Shown here: one piece after another, positions 25,139 through 33,879 of the stretch | Numbering within the stretch: position 1 is the stretch's first letter | Layout of the letters: each line of letters begins with the position of its first letter | From: Gracilibacillus oryzae | GTDB taxonomy: Bacteria; Bacillota; Bacilli; Bacillales; Amphibacillaceae | Assembly (NCBI RefSeq): GCF_009498735.1 | Contig: NZ_ML762437.1 | Location: 1 to 49,198 of the forward strand | Reading direction: 5' to 3' | DNA: 49,198 bases | Made by a program: the position numbers and the translations under genes | Notes under the pieces: model-generated | Databases searched by the model: none | Told to the model about the DNA's origin: nothing | The model's input: the letters and a program-made list of their open reading frames with translations, nothing else

Positions 25139-26119
25139 GTGCGTAAAGTAAAAATAACAGGAATGGGAAAATACTTGCCAAAAGCAATCGTCCATTCTGA
25201 TGAGATTGATAGATTACTAGCAGTAGAACCAGGATGGACGAAAAAGAAATCTGGTGTCGAAAAAAGACATTATGCGAAAAGCGAAACAGCATCTGATATG
25301 GGAGCAGAAGCAGTAAAAAAAGCGCTCCAAAATGCTGACACTACATTGGACGAAATCGATGCGATTATCTGCACAAGCGGGACAATGGAACAGCCAATCC
25401 CATGCACAGCTTCCCTTATTCATAAAAAACTGGCACCAGCCCGGCCAATTCCAGCATTTGATATTAATTCGACATGCTTAAGTTTTGTGACAGGATTCGA
25501 CTTAATCTCACATGCAGTCGCCAACGGTACCTATAAAAAAGTGGTCATCGTCGCAAGCGAAATCGCATCAGTCGGGTTAAATCGGGAACAAAAAGAAAGC
25601 TACGTACTGTTTGGTGACGCAGCGGCCGCCTGTGTTGTCGAAACAGCAGATGAGGAAACAACAGGAATCCTCGCAGCGAAAATGGAAACATACAGTGAAG
25701 GTGCCCATTTAACAGAAATACGCGGTGGCGGAACAAAATATCACCCCAATTTTCACCATAACGAGCAGGATTTTTTATTCGATATGGATGGCCAGAAAGT
25801 TTTCCGGATGAGTTCCAAAGTAATCAATCCTTTTGTTGATGAATTATTACAAGAAGCAGACCTCTCCATCAAGGATCTCAAAGCAGTTGTTCCACATCAG
25901 GCGAGCGGGATGGCGATGCGATTGTTACAGAAAAAGTTAGGGATCCCATCATCACAATTCATTAATGTAATAGAAAACTATGGCAATACCATCGCTGCAT
26001 CGATTCCATTAGCATTATGTGACGCAATTGAATCAGGAAAAATTCAGCGCGGAGATCATGTGATGCTGCTCGGAACTTCAGCAGGGCTCTCGCTTGGAGG
26101 AATGATCTTTGTCTATTAA
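25139..26119 (+). CDS. ketoacyl-ACP synthase III-like (FabH/OleA superfamily) enzyme
   Basis: This 326-aa thiolase-fold condensing enzyme carries the full triad: Cys113 (NSTCLSF), His253 (VPHQASG) and Asn283 (NYGNTIAAS). It starts at a GTG preceded by AGGAT. FabH-type enzymes join an acyl-CoA to malonyl-ACP; OleA-type relatives join two acyl chains. The setting is not the fab locus but a six-gene operon with reductase and ligase genes, so a role in a specialised acyl-derived metabolite is more likely than housekeeping fatty acid synthesis. Its end overlaps the next start by 11 nt. Confidence 0.88.
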   Translation: MRKVKITGMGKYLPKAIVHSDEIDRLLAVEPGWTKKKSGVEKRHYAKSETASDMGAEAVKKALQNADTTLDEIDAIICTSGTMEQPIPCTASLIHKKLAPARPIPAFDINSTCLSFVTGFDLISHAVANGTYKKVVIVASEIASVGLNREQKESYVLFGDAAAACVVETADEETTGILAAKMETYSEGAHLTEIRGGGTKYHPNFHHNEQDFLFDMDGQKVFRMSSKVINPFVDELLQEADLSIKDLKAVVPHQASGMAMRLLQKKLGIPSSQFINVIENYGNTIAASIPLALCDAIESGKIQRGDHVMLLGTSAGLSLGGMIFVY

Positions 26120-27245
26120 AAGAATTCTCCTGACAGGAGCAAGAGCACCAGCCACACTCGATCTCGCCAGAATTTTTGCGAAAAATGGATATGAGGTACA
26201 TGCGGCTGATTCGGTCGCTTGTGCCTTAACATTTTCCAGCAAAGCAGTTCACAGCACTCATATAGTAGCCTCACCAAAAATGGCAACAGCGAGATTCATG
26301 GAACAGTTAATGGATATAATCAAACGAGAACAGATTGACATAATAATCCCGACATGTGAAGAGATTTTTTACCTTGCTTCCTATAAAAAGCAAATTGAAA
26401 CCTATTGCCAGCTGTTTGCCGAAGATATCGGTCGATTAGCAGCATTACATAATAAACACCAGTTTCCGCTCATCGCAGAACAATATCAATTACCTGTACC
26501 ATCGACAACACTTTGTCAAAATATCGACGATTGGAAAAGTGCCACAAGTATGATGGACAAAAAAATCGGCAAGCCTGTTTTCAGCCGCTTTTCGAATCAA
26601 TTGTATTTTTTACCGGAAGATCGGGAGAAGCCGATTGACATATCAGAACAAAAGCAGTGGGTTGTCCAGGATTATATTGATGGTGAGCATTATTGTTCTT
26701 ATAGTGTAGCCCATAATGGCCGGATTCTTGCACATATTGTGTATCAGAGTAAGTTTCGAGTCGGCGATGGGGCCACGATTCATTTTCAGACAATCCATGA
26801 ACCGTCTGTTGATAATTGGGTCAAAAAATTTGTAGAATCCTATCAGTTTACAGGCCAGATTGGGTTTGATTTTATTAAAGATAAAGCAGGAACAGTGTAC
26901 GCCATTGAATGCAATCCGCGCTTAACGAGCGGCATTCATCTGTTCGACAGATTGCCTGTCCATGAAGCATTTTTAGGGACAACCACAGAGACCATTACAC
27001 CACAAAATTCCTCCAGAATGTTAACAGCGGCAATGCTGACATATGCCCTTCCGAACATAAAGCAGCACGGTATGAAGCAGACGATGAATGCGATAGCTGC
27101 TGCTAATGATATCGTGTGGGACTGGCATGATCCTGCTCCATTTTTCAAACAAATGCAAAGTCTCTTGTATTTTTGGCAGCTAAGCCGAGGGCAGAAAATC
27201 AATCTGACAGAAGCAACGACATTTGATATTTCATGGGATGGGTGA
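26109..27245 (+). CDS. ATP-grasp domain protein
   Basis: This 378-aa protein begins at a TTG inside the end of the synthase gene. It has an N-terminal Rossmann-like segment (RILLTGARAPATLDLARIF), then the ATP-grasp core with WVVQDYIDGEHYC, FRVGDGATIHFQ and the metal-binding TVYAIECNPRLTSGI near residue 275. ATP-grasp enzymes ligate a carboxylate to an amine or thiol through an acyl phosphate. In this operon it could amidate or otherwise couple the acyl product. It overlaps the next frame slightly. The substrate is unknown. Confidence 0.85.
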   Translation: MSIKRILLTGARAPATLDLARIFAKNGYEVHAADSVACALTFSSKAVHSTHIVASPKMATARFMEQLMDIIKREQIDIIIPTCEEIFYLASYKKQIETYCQLFAEDIGRLAALHNKHQFPLIAEQYQLPVPSTTLCQNIDDWKSATSMMDKKIGKPVFSRFSNQLYFLPEDREKPIDISEQKQWVVQDYIDGEHYCSYSVAHNGRILAHIVYQSKFRVGDGATIHFQTIHEPSVDNWVKKFVESYQFTGQIGFDFIKDKAGTVYAIECNPRLTSGIHLFDRLPVHEAFLGTTTETITPQNSSRMLTAAMLTYALPNIKQHGMKQTMNAIAAANDIVWDWHDPAPFFKQMQSLLYFWQLSRGQKINLTEATTFDISWDG

Positions 27246-27250
27246 AAAAA

Positions 27251-28252
27251 ATGAAAATACTGATAACCGGCGGGACTGGATTTTTAGGCCAGAAGCTTGC
27301 GCGAAGATTGAATGGCATGGATCACCAGGTAACAGTGATCGGCAGAAATGAGCAAATTGGTGCAGAGCTTGAAACAGAAGGGATCACATTTCTGAAGGCA
27401 GATTTAACCGATTGTGAGTCGATTCACCGTGCCCATTTTGACAAAGAGATCGTGTTCCATTGCGGCGCATTATCCGCGCCTTGGGGGAGATATGAGGACT
27501 TTTATCAAACCAATGTGATCGGAACAGAGAATGTGGTCAATGCCTGTATTGCAAATGATGTCAAACGTCTGATTCATGTTTCGACACCAAGCATCTATTT
27601 TGATAAAAACGAACGAACAAATGTGAGCGAAACCGATGCCATATCGTCAAAATTTTTAAACCATTATGCGACAACAAAATTTTTGGCAGAGCGTGTTGTG
27701 GACAAAGCATTCGACAATGGCTTGCCAGTAGTGACATTGCGGCCGAGAGCTATCTTCGGACCTGGTGATAATGCGATCATTCCGCGCCTGATCCAGACAA
27801 ATGAAGATAAGTTCATTCCTTTCATCAATCATGGCAGAGCGGTCATTGATCTGGTTTATGTCGAGAATGTGGTCGATGCGATGGTATTAGAAATGAATGC
27901 CGATCAGAAAACACTTGGACAAAAATATAATATTTCAAATGGGGAGCGGTGGATTCTTGCAGATGTGCTGAAAAAGTTGTTCCAGACAATGGACGTTCCT
28001 TTCCGCTATCGCAAGCTTCCCTATCCGCTTGTCTATTCGATGGCAGCAATCTTAGAGTGGCTTTCGAGGAATTTCCAGAATTATCAAGAACCTGTCCTTA
28101 ACCGTTATACAGTAACAGTTTTATCGAAATCACAAACAATCTCGATTGATAAAGCAAGAGCAGAACTAGGCTACACGCCAAGAGTCAGTGTGGAAGATGG
28201 AATTCACTTATTTGCAGAATGGTGGCGAGACAATGAAAAAAGTAAAGCATGA
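27251..28252 (+). CDS. NAD(P)-dependent epimerase/dehydratase (extended SDR, 3-beta-HSD-like)
   Basis: This 333-aa protein from the ATG at 27251 has the nucleotide-binding GGTGFLGQKL at the N-terminus, STPSIYF in the Ser position, and the active pair Tyr-x-x-x-Lys in HYATTKFLAERV. RPRAIFGPGDNAIIPRL is typical of the 3-beta-hydroxysteroid dehydrogenase/OleD branch, which reduces beta-keto acyl products. Sitting two genes after a ketoacyl synthase, such reduction is a reasonable inference. It overlaps the next gene by 20 nt. Confidence 0.87.
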   Translation: MKILITGGTGFLGQKLARRLNGMDHQVTVIGRNEQIGAELETEGITFLKADLTDCESIHRAHFDKEIVFHCGALSAPWGRYEDFYQTNVIGTENVVNACIANDVKRLIHVSTPSIYFDKNERTNVSETDAISSKFLNHYATTKFLAERVVDKAFDNGLPVVTLRPRAIFGPGDNAIIPRLIQTNEDKFIPFINHGRAVIDLVYVENVVDAMVLEMNADQKTLGQKYNISNGERWILADVLKKLFQTMDVPFRYRKLPYPLVYSMAAILEWLSRNFQNYQEPVLNRYTVTVLSKSQTISIDKARAELGYTPRVSVEDGIHLFAEWWRDNEKSKA

Positions 28253-29069
28253 ACTGCGAACAGCAGGCAGCTGTAAACAGATCGAGAAAATAACCAATAC
28301 AAAAAAGCCGCTTCGGTCGGTATTTTTCCCTGCCCATTTTTCGATTATTGTTCATCCGGATCATGGCTTGATTCTCGTAGATACAGGCTATGCCGAACAT
28401 TTTGACAATGCTGCGAAAAAGTTTCCTTACTCACTTTATAAAAAAGTCACCCCAATTACGTTTGCACAGGAAGACAGTGCCAAAGCACAACTTGAGAGGG
28501 AAGGCTTTAGCTGTGAGGATGTTGCTTACATTATTATTACCCATTTTCACGCGGACCATATTGCCGGGCTGAAGGATTTCCCGAATGCCAAGTTTATTTG
28601 TATAAAAAAGGCGTACAACCATATCGACGGCAAAAGCGGCTGGAAAGCATTGATGAGCGGCTTTTTACCAGATCTAATGCCGTCAGATTTTAGGGAAAGA
28701 GTTCAATTTATTGACGAAAATTATGTCCCGGGAAATAACGCGAACGAACTCGATCGGTTTGGGACAATTTATGATATTTTTTCTGATCAAAGCATCTATG
28801 CTGTCGAGTTACCAGGCCATGCATGCGGACAAATCGGCTTATTTTTCGAGACAGAAGGCCAGAAGCGTTTTCTGATTGCTGATGCTGCCTGGGACAGTGA
28901 TGCTTATCGGTATCACCAGCCCGCAAGTCCGCTCGCTGGACTGATTTTAGACAGCTTCTCAAGCTTTCAAACAACATTAGAAAAACTGCATCATTTTCAT
29001 AAGGATCATCCTGATGTGCAGATGATTCCGTCTCATTGCAGAGAATTTACAGGAGGTGAGAGCAAATGA
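28233..29069 (+). CDS. metallo-beta-lactamase-fold hydrolase
   Basis: This 278-aa protein from the ATG at 28233 shows the zinc signature THFHADHIAGL, an upstream LILVDTGY strand, and later ELPGHACGQIGLF and LIADAAWDSDAY with metal-ligand His and Asp. Lactonases and thioesterase-like hydrolases share this build. In the operon it may hydrolyse a lactone or thioester intermediate. It overlaps genes on both sides (20 nt upstream, ATGA downstream), which indicates strong translational coupling. Confidence 0.86.
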   Translation: MKKVKHELRTAGSCKQIEKITNTKKPLRSVFFPAHFSIIVHPDHGLILVDTGYAEHFDNAAKKFPYSLYKKVTPITFAQEDSAKAQLEREGFSCEDVAYIIITHFHADHIAGLKDFPNAKFICIKKAYNHIDGKSGWKALMSGFLPDLMPSDFRERVQFIDENYVPGNNANELDRFGTIYDIFSDQSIYAVELPGHACGQIGLFFETEGQKRFLIADAAWDSDAYRYHQPASPLAGLILDSFSSFQTTLEKLHHFHKDHPDVQMIPSHCREFTGGESK

Positions 29070-29893
29070 GAGTTGCCTTGATTACTGGTGCAAACAGCGG
29101 CTTCGGCTTATTGGCAGCACTGGAACTAGTCAAACAAGACTATCAGGTGATCGCAACAATGCGAAATTTGCAGAATCAACAGCAGCTGTGTGAAGAAGCG
29201 GAAAAGCTCGGTTTACGGAATCGGATCGAGATACAGCAGCTAGATGTGACTAATTTGGCGGAAATTCAGAAAGTGCAGCAGGAGATTTTACATACATATG
29301 GAAAGTTAGATGTGCTGATTAATAATGCAGGCTATTGCCAAGGCGGTTTTGTTGCAGATCTTACCATTGACCAGTGGCAAAACCAGTTTGATGTCAATGT
29401 GCATGGGGTTTTGAGGGTAACGACGGAAATGCTCTCATTATTGCGAATGTCAGCAGACCGAGCGAATATTATAAATATCAGCAGTGTCAGCGGCTATTTC
29501 GGTTTTCCGGGAATGTCGCCATATTGCTCGTCAAAGTTTGCATTAGAGGGTTTTAGTGAAAGCCTGCGCTTGGAGTTATTGCAGGAGAACATATTTGTTT
29601 CCCTTATCGAGCCGGCATCCTATCAAACGAAGATCTGGGAAAAAGGCCTGGCAAGCATTGAAATTGATCAGATGAAGGAAGACAAGTTAAAGGAGTCTGT
29701 TTTAACATATGCCAAAAAATCGGCCCAATCAGGTGCTGATCCAATTGAAGTGGCCCAGTTAATCGCCCGGATTTGTGAGAAAAGAAAGCCGAAGTTCCGT
29801 TATCCGATCGGCAAAGGAGCCAAAGTCCTATCCCTGGCAAAACGTTTGCTGCCATGGGGACTGGTAGAAAAAGTAGTCATTCGAAATTTATAA
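29066..29893 (+). CDS. short-chain dehydrogenase/reductase (classical SDR)
   Basis: This 275-aa protein starts within ATGA shared with the previous stop codon. It has the cofactor motif TGANSGFG near residue 7, LDVLINNAG, the catalytic Ser in NISSVSG, and YCSSK (Tyr-x-x-x-Lys). It reduces or oxidises a carbonyl or alcohol with NAD(P)H. This is the second reductase of the operon. The substrate is unknown. Confidence 0.9.
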   Translation: MRVALITGANSGFGLLAALELVKQDYQVIATMRNLQNQQQLCEEAEKLGLRNRIEIQQLDVTNLAEIQKVQQEILHTYGKLDVLINNAGYCQGGFVADLTIDQWQNQFDVNVHGVLRVTTEMLSLLRMSADRANIINISSVSGYFGFPGMSPYCSSKFALEGFSESLRLELLQENIFVSLIEPASYQTKIWEKGLASIEIDQMKEDKLKESVLTYAKKSAQSGADPIEVAQLIARICEKRKPKFRYPIGKGAKVLSLAKRLLPWGLVEKVVIRNL

Positions 29894-29906
29894 GGTGGGG
29901 ACAGAG

Positions 29907-31217
29907 ATGCCAAGTAAAATTCAGGTAGTCAAAGCGTATATACAAACCAAATACCGAAAAAAGTGGCGCTCACGAACGGAATTGGAATCGTGGCAGGAGA
30001 AACAGTTACGTAAGCATTTTGCGTTTTTGCGTCGGCATTCTCCATATTTTAAAGAGAGATTAAAGGCCACTGGTTATTCGTTGCATGATCTGAGGCAGAT
30101 TCCGCTGATGGATAAAAAGGTGATGATGGAACATTTTGACGAAATGAATACAGCTGGCATTATTAGGGAAGCGGCCATGAATGTAGCATTACAAGCAGAG
30201 AGGACAAGAGATTTCCAGCCAATGATCGGCACAATTACTGTCGGAATGTCATCAGGAACATCAGGAAACCGCGGCATTTTTCTAGTATCAGAAGAAGAGA
30301 GAAGTGAATGGGCCGGCACAATTTTAGCGAAACTGCTCCCTGGTGGGCTGCTGCATAAAGAACGGATCGCCTTTTTTCTCCGTGCAAACAGTAACTTATA
30401 CGAATCAGTGGGATCAAAACAAATCTCATTCGACTTTTTTGATTTGATGGAAGAACTGGATCAGCATATCATACGGTTGAACAATATTCAGCCAACGATC
30501 ATTGTCGCACCTTCGTCTATGCTGCGAATGCTTGCAGATGCGAAGAAAAACGGGGAATTGCATATTTCGCCAGCAAAGGTGATTTCCGTTGCAGAAGTGC
30601 TTGATCCAAATGACAAAAAATATATTGAAGCGACTTTTGATCAGACTGTTGATCAGGTTTACCAGGCTACAGAAGGCTTCCTTGCACAAACTTGCTCACA
30701 TGGCACCCTCCATTTAAATGAAGATATTGTGATCATTGAAAAGGATTTCATTTATGAAAGCAAGTCCAGATTTTCACCAATCATCACCGATTTCAGAAGA
30801 AAAACCCAGCCAATTATCCGCTATCAACTGAACGATATTCTGACATTGAAGAAATCACCATGTCCATGCGGCTCTGTGATGACAGCATTAGAGCAGATTG
30901 AGGGAAGATGTGATGATCTTTTCTATTTTCCGAGGGAAGGGAAGCTTGTGCAGGTTTTTCCGGATTATATAAGAAGAGCGGTGATCACAGCATCTGAGGA
31001 GATAGAACAATACCGTGTGATCCAGCACTCGCCTGAAAAAGTAGAAGTGCAGTTGCTGACAAATGAGCAGGAAGCTGTTCAGGGGTTAGTGAAGCAAAGT
31101 ATGGCAGAATATCTTTTGAAACAGAAACTGGAGGTTCCAGAAATTATCTTTGGGCCATATCAGCCGCAAGATCGATTGCAGAAGTTGAAGCGAGTGGAGC
31201 AGAGAATGGGGAGGTGA
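29907..31217 (+). CDS. F390 synthetase-related adenylate-forming enzyme (PaaK-like)
   Basis: This 436-aa protein starts at the ATG at 29907 behind AAGGTGGGG. It has the adenylate-forming core: VGMSSGTSGNRG for the phosphate-binding loop, YQATEGFLAQTC, then ITDFRRKTQPIIRYQLNDI and a CPCG motif near residue 315. These features are typical of coenzyme F390 synthetase-related and phenylacetate-CoA ligase-like proteins. It probably activates a carboxylate as an acyl-AMP. It is the last gene of the operon; no clear terminator is seen before repeat array R4. Confidence 0.85.
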   Translation: MPSKIQVVKAYIQTKYRKKWRSRTELESWQEKQLRKHFAFLRRHSPYFKERLKATGYSLHDLRQIPLMDKKVMMEHFDEMNTAGIIREAAMNVALQAERTRDFQPMIGTITVGMSSGTSGNRGIFLVSEEERSEWAGTILAKLLPGGLLHKERIAFFLRANSNLYESVGSKQISFDFFDLMEELDQHIIRLNNIQPTIIVAPSSMLRMLADAKKNGELHISPAKVISVAEVLDPNDKKYIEATFDQTVDQVYQATEGFLAQTCSHGTLHLNEDIVIIEKDFIYESKSRFSPIITDFRRKTQPIIRYQLNDILTLKKSPCPCGSVMTALEQIEGRCDDLFYFPREGKLVQVFPDYIRRAVITASEEIEQYRVIQHSPEKVEVQLLTNEQEAVQGLVKQSMAEYLLKQKLEVPEIIFGPYQPQDRLQKLKRVEQRMGR

Positions 31218-31221
31218 ATTG

Positions 31222-31720
31222 TTCTTCCTATCAAAACTCCCGGGCGGGATTCACGATGATAGTTAAAAGACATTATCCTATTAAATCTCGAGAGGATAGG
31301 TCACGAAATGATAGGAAGAAAGTCTTTTCCTATCAAAACTCCCGGGTGGGAACCACGATATGATAGTTAAAACGTATTATCCTATCAAAACTCGAGGGGG
31401 TAGGTCACGAAATGATAGGAAAACCGTCTTTTCCTATCAAAACTCCCGGGTGGGAACCACGATATGATAGTTAAAACGTATTATCCTATCAAAACTCTAT
31501 GGGCGAGGTCACGAAATGATAGGAAAACCGTCTTTTCCTATCAAAACTCCCGGGTGGGAACCACGGTATGATAGTTAAAAGGCATTATCCTATCAAAACT
31601 CGAGGGGGTAGGTCACGAAATGATAGGAAAACCGTCTTTTCCTATCAAAACTCCCGGGTGGGAACCACGATATGATAGTTAAAACGCATTATCCTATCAA
31701 ATCTCCCAGCCTAGAGCCGC
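31222..31720. repeat. 52-nt tandem repeat array R4 (alternating subtypes)
   Basis: Ten units with CCTATC landmarks at 31228, 31278, 31329, 31381, 31433, 31485, 31537, 31589, 31641 and 31693: the first two intervals are 50 and 51 nt, then 52 nt throughout. Two unit subtypes alternate, giving a 104-nt higher-order period. Each unit has GATAG and CTATC arms spanning 25 nt, then AAAACTC and a GC-rich linker. The array fills the gap between the converging adenylating-enzyme and HlyD-type genes. Confidence 0.92.
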
Positions 31721-31764
31721 GATTTGGCCAATAAAACCCAGCCCCATCCGTCCAAAAGCATAAA

Positions 31765-31799
31765 CAAAAAATACCGAACGAGTTCTCTAACTCGTCCGG
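31765..31799 (-). terminator. intrinsic terminator of the HlyD/Yip1 operon
   Basis: On the minus strand CCGGACGAGTT and AACTCGTTCGG pair (one G-U) around a 4-nt loop and are followed by a T-rich tract. Confidence 0.85.
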
Positions 31800-31824
31800 C
31801 ACTAAAAAATCCAACCTCTTACCC

Positions 31825-33057
31825 TTACCGCACAAACAGTCCCATCACTAGATGTTCCTGCCAGTTCGCGTTATCTGGCTTTACATTTTTCCATGTGACT
31901 TTATCCAGATCTAATGGTGTGGTAAATGGTGTCAGGTTTCTGAATTGGGAAAAATCCCCATATGCGATAACTTGCTCTTCGGATAAACCTGTCACGACTT
32001 CCACAAAGTCGTCTGATTTTATTCCTTGTTCAATTAACTGTCTTTCCATAATTCCATTTGATTGCATAATCCAGACCGAATATTCGTCGATCTGCTCTTC
32101 TTCGACAACAACCGCACTCAAAGATTCTTTCAGAGTAATGTTCAGATCGACATGGTAGCCTGGCAGAACTTCCTCTAAGGTCTGGTCTTCATTAAATTCA
32201 ATATCAACAGGATAAATGCTGTGTTTATTGACAGAAAGTGATTCTGGTGCTTCATGAACCTTTGTGACAGAGCCTTCCCATACTTCTCCTGTTTCTTCCA
32301 TCAAAATTTCTGCATCCATTCCTTCTGTTACTTGCTGCCGTTCTTCTTCCATTAATTCTGCTTCGACATATAAGCTGTCATCCATTATCGTGAGAAAGGG
32401 ATCTTCCAGTGAATACGCAAGATGGCTGACAACCCCCTCATACGGGCTTGTGATTGTAATCGTATCACCAGTTGTTTCCAGTTCTACAAGTTGATTCTCC
32501 AGTCTGTCTCTTTCTGCATTTTTTTCCGCTAATTCTTTTTCTTTTTCCAGAATAAATTGCTGTTTCTGCAGTTCAGACTGTATGCTTGCTGTCTGATCGT
32601 CTGGTAAGTTTAACTCATATTCGGTATTATCGACAGAAAAAGTGGAGGAGGAGCTTGAGTTCGTGCTTGGAATGGTATAGCTCTCCATCTCCATAATGAT
32701 ACTTTCCAATGAGGAGATTTCCTGATCTAACATCTCGATATTATTGCTGATATTCTGCCATGTTGTGTGAAAATCATTGACCATATACGTGTAGAGCGGG
32801 TCAGATACATTGACTCTGTCTCCCTCTTCGACAAGGAATTGCTGGAAACTGCCAACAGTTTTGTCAAAATATAATGGATTTTCTCTGCCTGAAATGATTG
32901 CGTCTTTTTCCATTTGTTCTTTCATATCCATCGTAATCGGTTCTGTCCATTCTTTTACATGGGAGATTCGGTCAATTTTTCCATCATCCACGATCAGTAA
33001 AACAATATTGATGAGAATAAAGGTGATGGCGCTTATCCGGATAATTTTTTTCTTCAT
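31825..33057 (-). CDS. HlyD-type membrane fusion protein (YknX-like)
   Basis: This 410-aa protein has one N-terminal membrane helix (IIRISAITFILINIVLLIV), a beta/lipoyl half near residue 70, a long coiled coil (residues about 95-200, rich in Glu/Lys/Gln with a Ser-rich interruption), the second lipoyl half ITSPYEGVVSHL, and a beta-barrel tail. That is the build of an efflux adaptor. With the Yip1-type gene 3 nt upstream it matches the YknW-YknX pair of Bacillus, which works with ABC subunits YknYZ against a toxic peptide. The ABC genes are not present here. Confidence 0.8.
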   Translation of the reverse strand: MKKKIIRISAITFILINIVLLIVDDGKIDRISHVKEWTEPITMDMKEQMEKDAIISGRENPLYFDKTVGSFQQFLVEEGDRVNVSDPLYTYMVNDFHTTWQNISNNIEMLDQEISSLESIIMEMESYTIPSTNSSSSSTFSVDNTEYELNLPDDQTASIQSELQKQQFILEKEKELAEKNAERDRLENQLVELETTGDTITITSPYEGVVSHLAYSLEDPFLTIMDDSLYVEAELMEEERQQVTEGMDAEILMEETGEVWEGSVTKVHEAPESLSVNKHSIYPVDIEFNEDQTLEEVLPGYHVDLNITLKESLSAVVVEEEQIDEYSVWIMQSNGIMERQLIEQGIKSDDFVEVVTGLSEEQVIAYGDFSQFRNLTPFTTPLDLDKVTWKNVKPDNANWQEHLVMGLFVR

Positions 33058-33060
33058 CTA

Positions 33061-33738
33061 TTAAAACCACCAATCCATCAGATTCTTATCAAAGTAAGTT
33101 AATAGTGTTACAAGTACATAACTGAACAGGTGAAGGAGGATGATGGCAATCCACACCTTATATTTTTCCAAAATCGATAACTTTAACAGGAACTTGGCCT
33201 GGAAGTAAATAATCCATAACTGAAATAAGGATATCGAACCGAAGAATGCTTCAATCCAATGTATGTCAGTGAAAAATGATGCGATTATTCCAAATGAGAA
33301 TGGTGAGACATACCAGTCCAGACCGACATATGTATAAAGCGGAATCCAGATAATTCTCTCGACAAGCATCATCATGAACACGACTTGCTGCATCAGCACT
33401 AATTTGCGGTAAGGCAGTTCTGTTACAAGATAAAAATAGTAGCTTATCAGAAAAAGAATGATAATAGCAAAAATCAGGCCAAAAATCGCTCTTCCTATCA
33501 CAAACCAAAATTTGTCCGTATTGTATTCCAGACTGGATACATCCGTTATCGATGGTGAGATGAGTGCAGATCCCATGCCGATTCCGGCCATCCAGCCATA
33601 GATCAGGAAACTGGCCAAGATTAAGAGAATCGTAGTCCGCCATATGTTTCCAACATGTTCAGCATGCTTGACTCTTTCTAAGTGGGTATCTGGTTTGATG
33701 ACCCAATCTAATAGTGTATTCCTTTTCATCGACTTCAT
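33061..33738 (-). CDS. Yip1 domain membrane protein (YknW-like)
   Basis: This 225-aa protein has about five hydrophobic segments and a soluble N-terminus with WVIKPDTHLERVKH, as in bacterial Yip1-family proteins that assist assembly of ABC efflux complexes such as YknWXYZ. Met4 is an alternative start. It heads a two-gene minus-strand operon behind a good promoter whose -10 box lies in a palindrome. Family assignment is by pattern and neighbour, not by alignment. Confidence 0.7.
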   Translation of the reverse strand: MKSMKRNTLLDWVIKPDTHLERVKHAEHVGNIWRTTILLILASFLIYGWMAGIGMGSALISPSITDVSSLEYNTDKFWFVIGRAIFGLIFAIIILFLISYYFYLVTELPYRKLVLMQQVVFMMMLVERIIWIPLYTYVGLDWYVSPFSFGIIASFFTDIHWIEAFFGSISLFQLWIIYFQAKFLLKLSILEKYKVWIAIILLHLFSYVLVTLLTYFDKNLMDWWF

Positions 33739-33742
33739 CCTT

Positions 33743-33774
33743 CTATTACAATGTCATATCTCATATTGTAATAG
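33743..33774. promoter_or_regulatory. putative operator palindrome upstream of the YknW-like gene
   Basis: CTATTACAAT (33743-33752) and ATTGTAATAG (33765-33774) are perfect 10-bp inverted repeats with a 12-bp spacer. The distal arm covers the -10 box of the minus-strand promoter, so a bound dimer would block transcription. The regulator is not identified. Confidence 0.6.
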
Positions 33775-33793
33775 AATTTTTTCCAACTGTCAT
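33765..33793 (-). promoter_or_regulatory. putative promoter of the YknW/YknX-like operon
   Basis: On the minus strand ATGACA (33788-33793) and TACAAT (33765-33770) are separated by 17 bp. Confidence 0.6.
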
Positions 33794-33879
33794 ATTATTT
33801 CCTAAATATATTGTTAATATTTGAAATTATTTGCACTTTGGTGGAAAATAAATACGAGTAGTTGAGAGGAGGAGCGCTT

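Noticed and set aside
25139-28252. Complete OleABCD olefin or beta-lactone pathway
   Set aside because: OleB (alpha/beta hydrolase) and an OleC-type ligase are not present; only the condensing enzyme and reductase look related, so I keep it as an unnamed operon.
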